64,000 nucleotides of DNA from Streptomyces xinghaiensis S187. Lineage in GTDB: Bacteria > Actinomycetota > Actinomycetes > Streptomycetales > Streptomycetaceae. The DNA is taken from assembly GCF_000220705.2 (NCBI RefSeq), contig NZ_CP023202.1:1054001-1118000 (forward strand), written 5' to 3'. Both the position numbers and the translations under genes were made by a program. Under the pieces are notes generated by a model. It made no database searches, was not told the DNA's origin, and saw nothing but the letters and a program-made list of their open reading frames with translations. This document shows, in pieces, positions 63,856 to 64,000 of this stretch (within the stretch, counting starts at the first letter, position 1; the number at the start of each line of letters is the position of its first letter).

Positions 63856-64000
63856 CGGACCCGCCGCCGCCCGTGGTGGCACCGCACGAGCCCCCGGCCT
63901 ACGCAGCACGGAGTCCGGAGTGGAGGGAGTCCGTGAGCTCGTCGGCGTGATGCCGTTGGGGGCCGCCCGCGTCACCCGGGTCGCACGCGTGGAGTCCGGT

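Noticed and set aside
63946..64000. Possible start of another gene at the right edge
   Set aside because: Eighteen open codons from GTG/ATG without a ribosome site at proper distance; too short to support.

Overview
The base composition is very GC-rich and codons almost always end in G or C. Start codons are often GTG or TTG, there are SsgA-like and WhiB-family developmental proteins, and the regulator density is high. Together these point to Streptomyces or a very close actinomycete, in chromosomal rather than plasmid DNA. All calls were made by reading the sequence and its translations; no database search was run.

Region 1 (1-20 kb) is mostly core metabolism. It holds the end of a BCCT osmolyte transporter, a DUF2236 oxygenase-like protein, an AlkD-like DNA glycosylase and a MerR regulator. 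Next comes an unusual pair: an NTPase-like protein with a degenerate P-loop, and a membrane-anchored periplasmic-binding-protein-like sensor. A fatty-acid oxidation block follows (fadB/fadA, acyl-CoA dehydrogenase, a CaiB/AMACR-type enzyme), then YciI, endonuclease V, a FAD/Rieske oxidoreductase, a HemK-like methyltransferase, a CDGSH protein, a haem-oxygenase-fold iron enzyme and an SsgA-like protein.

Region 2 (20-35 kb) has a GPP34 protein, an ABC-F ATPase with a long leader, and an acyl-ACP desaturase behind tandem palindromic operators. An 11.6-kb island (23498-35137) follows, flanked by a 15-bp repeat that equals the 3' end of an initiator tRNA-fMet gene. The island carries a frameshifted transposase remnant, a GNAT enzyme, regulators and a class I lanthipeptide operon of the FxLD type: precursor, full-length LanB, LanC and a fused SpaB_C-like/PIMT-type methyltransferase. 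No integrase is visible.

Region 3 (35-46 kb) is a cellulose-degradation locus. It contains a WhiB protein, a LacI regulator, a Cip1-like secreted protein, a GH48 cellulase and two GH6 cellulases. CebR/CelR-like palindromes (TGGGAGCGCTCCCA and relatives) lie at the promoters. None of the cellulases shows an obvious CBM2.

Region 4 (46-64 kb) has an HTH-methylase-specificity fusion protein and an alpha-glucosidase/sugar ABC importer operon whose MalF-type permease carries a large inserted domain. It also has an orphan solute-binding protein, a PadR-regulated FtsX-type ABC exporter, and an IclR-linked vanAB-like demethylase operon with a small extra gene between the two subunits.
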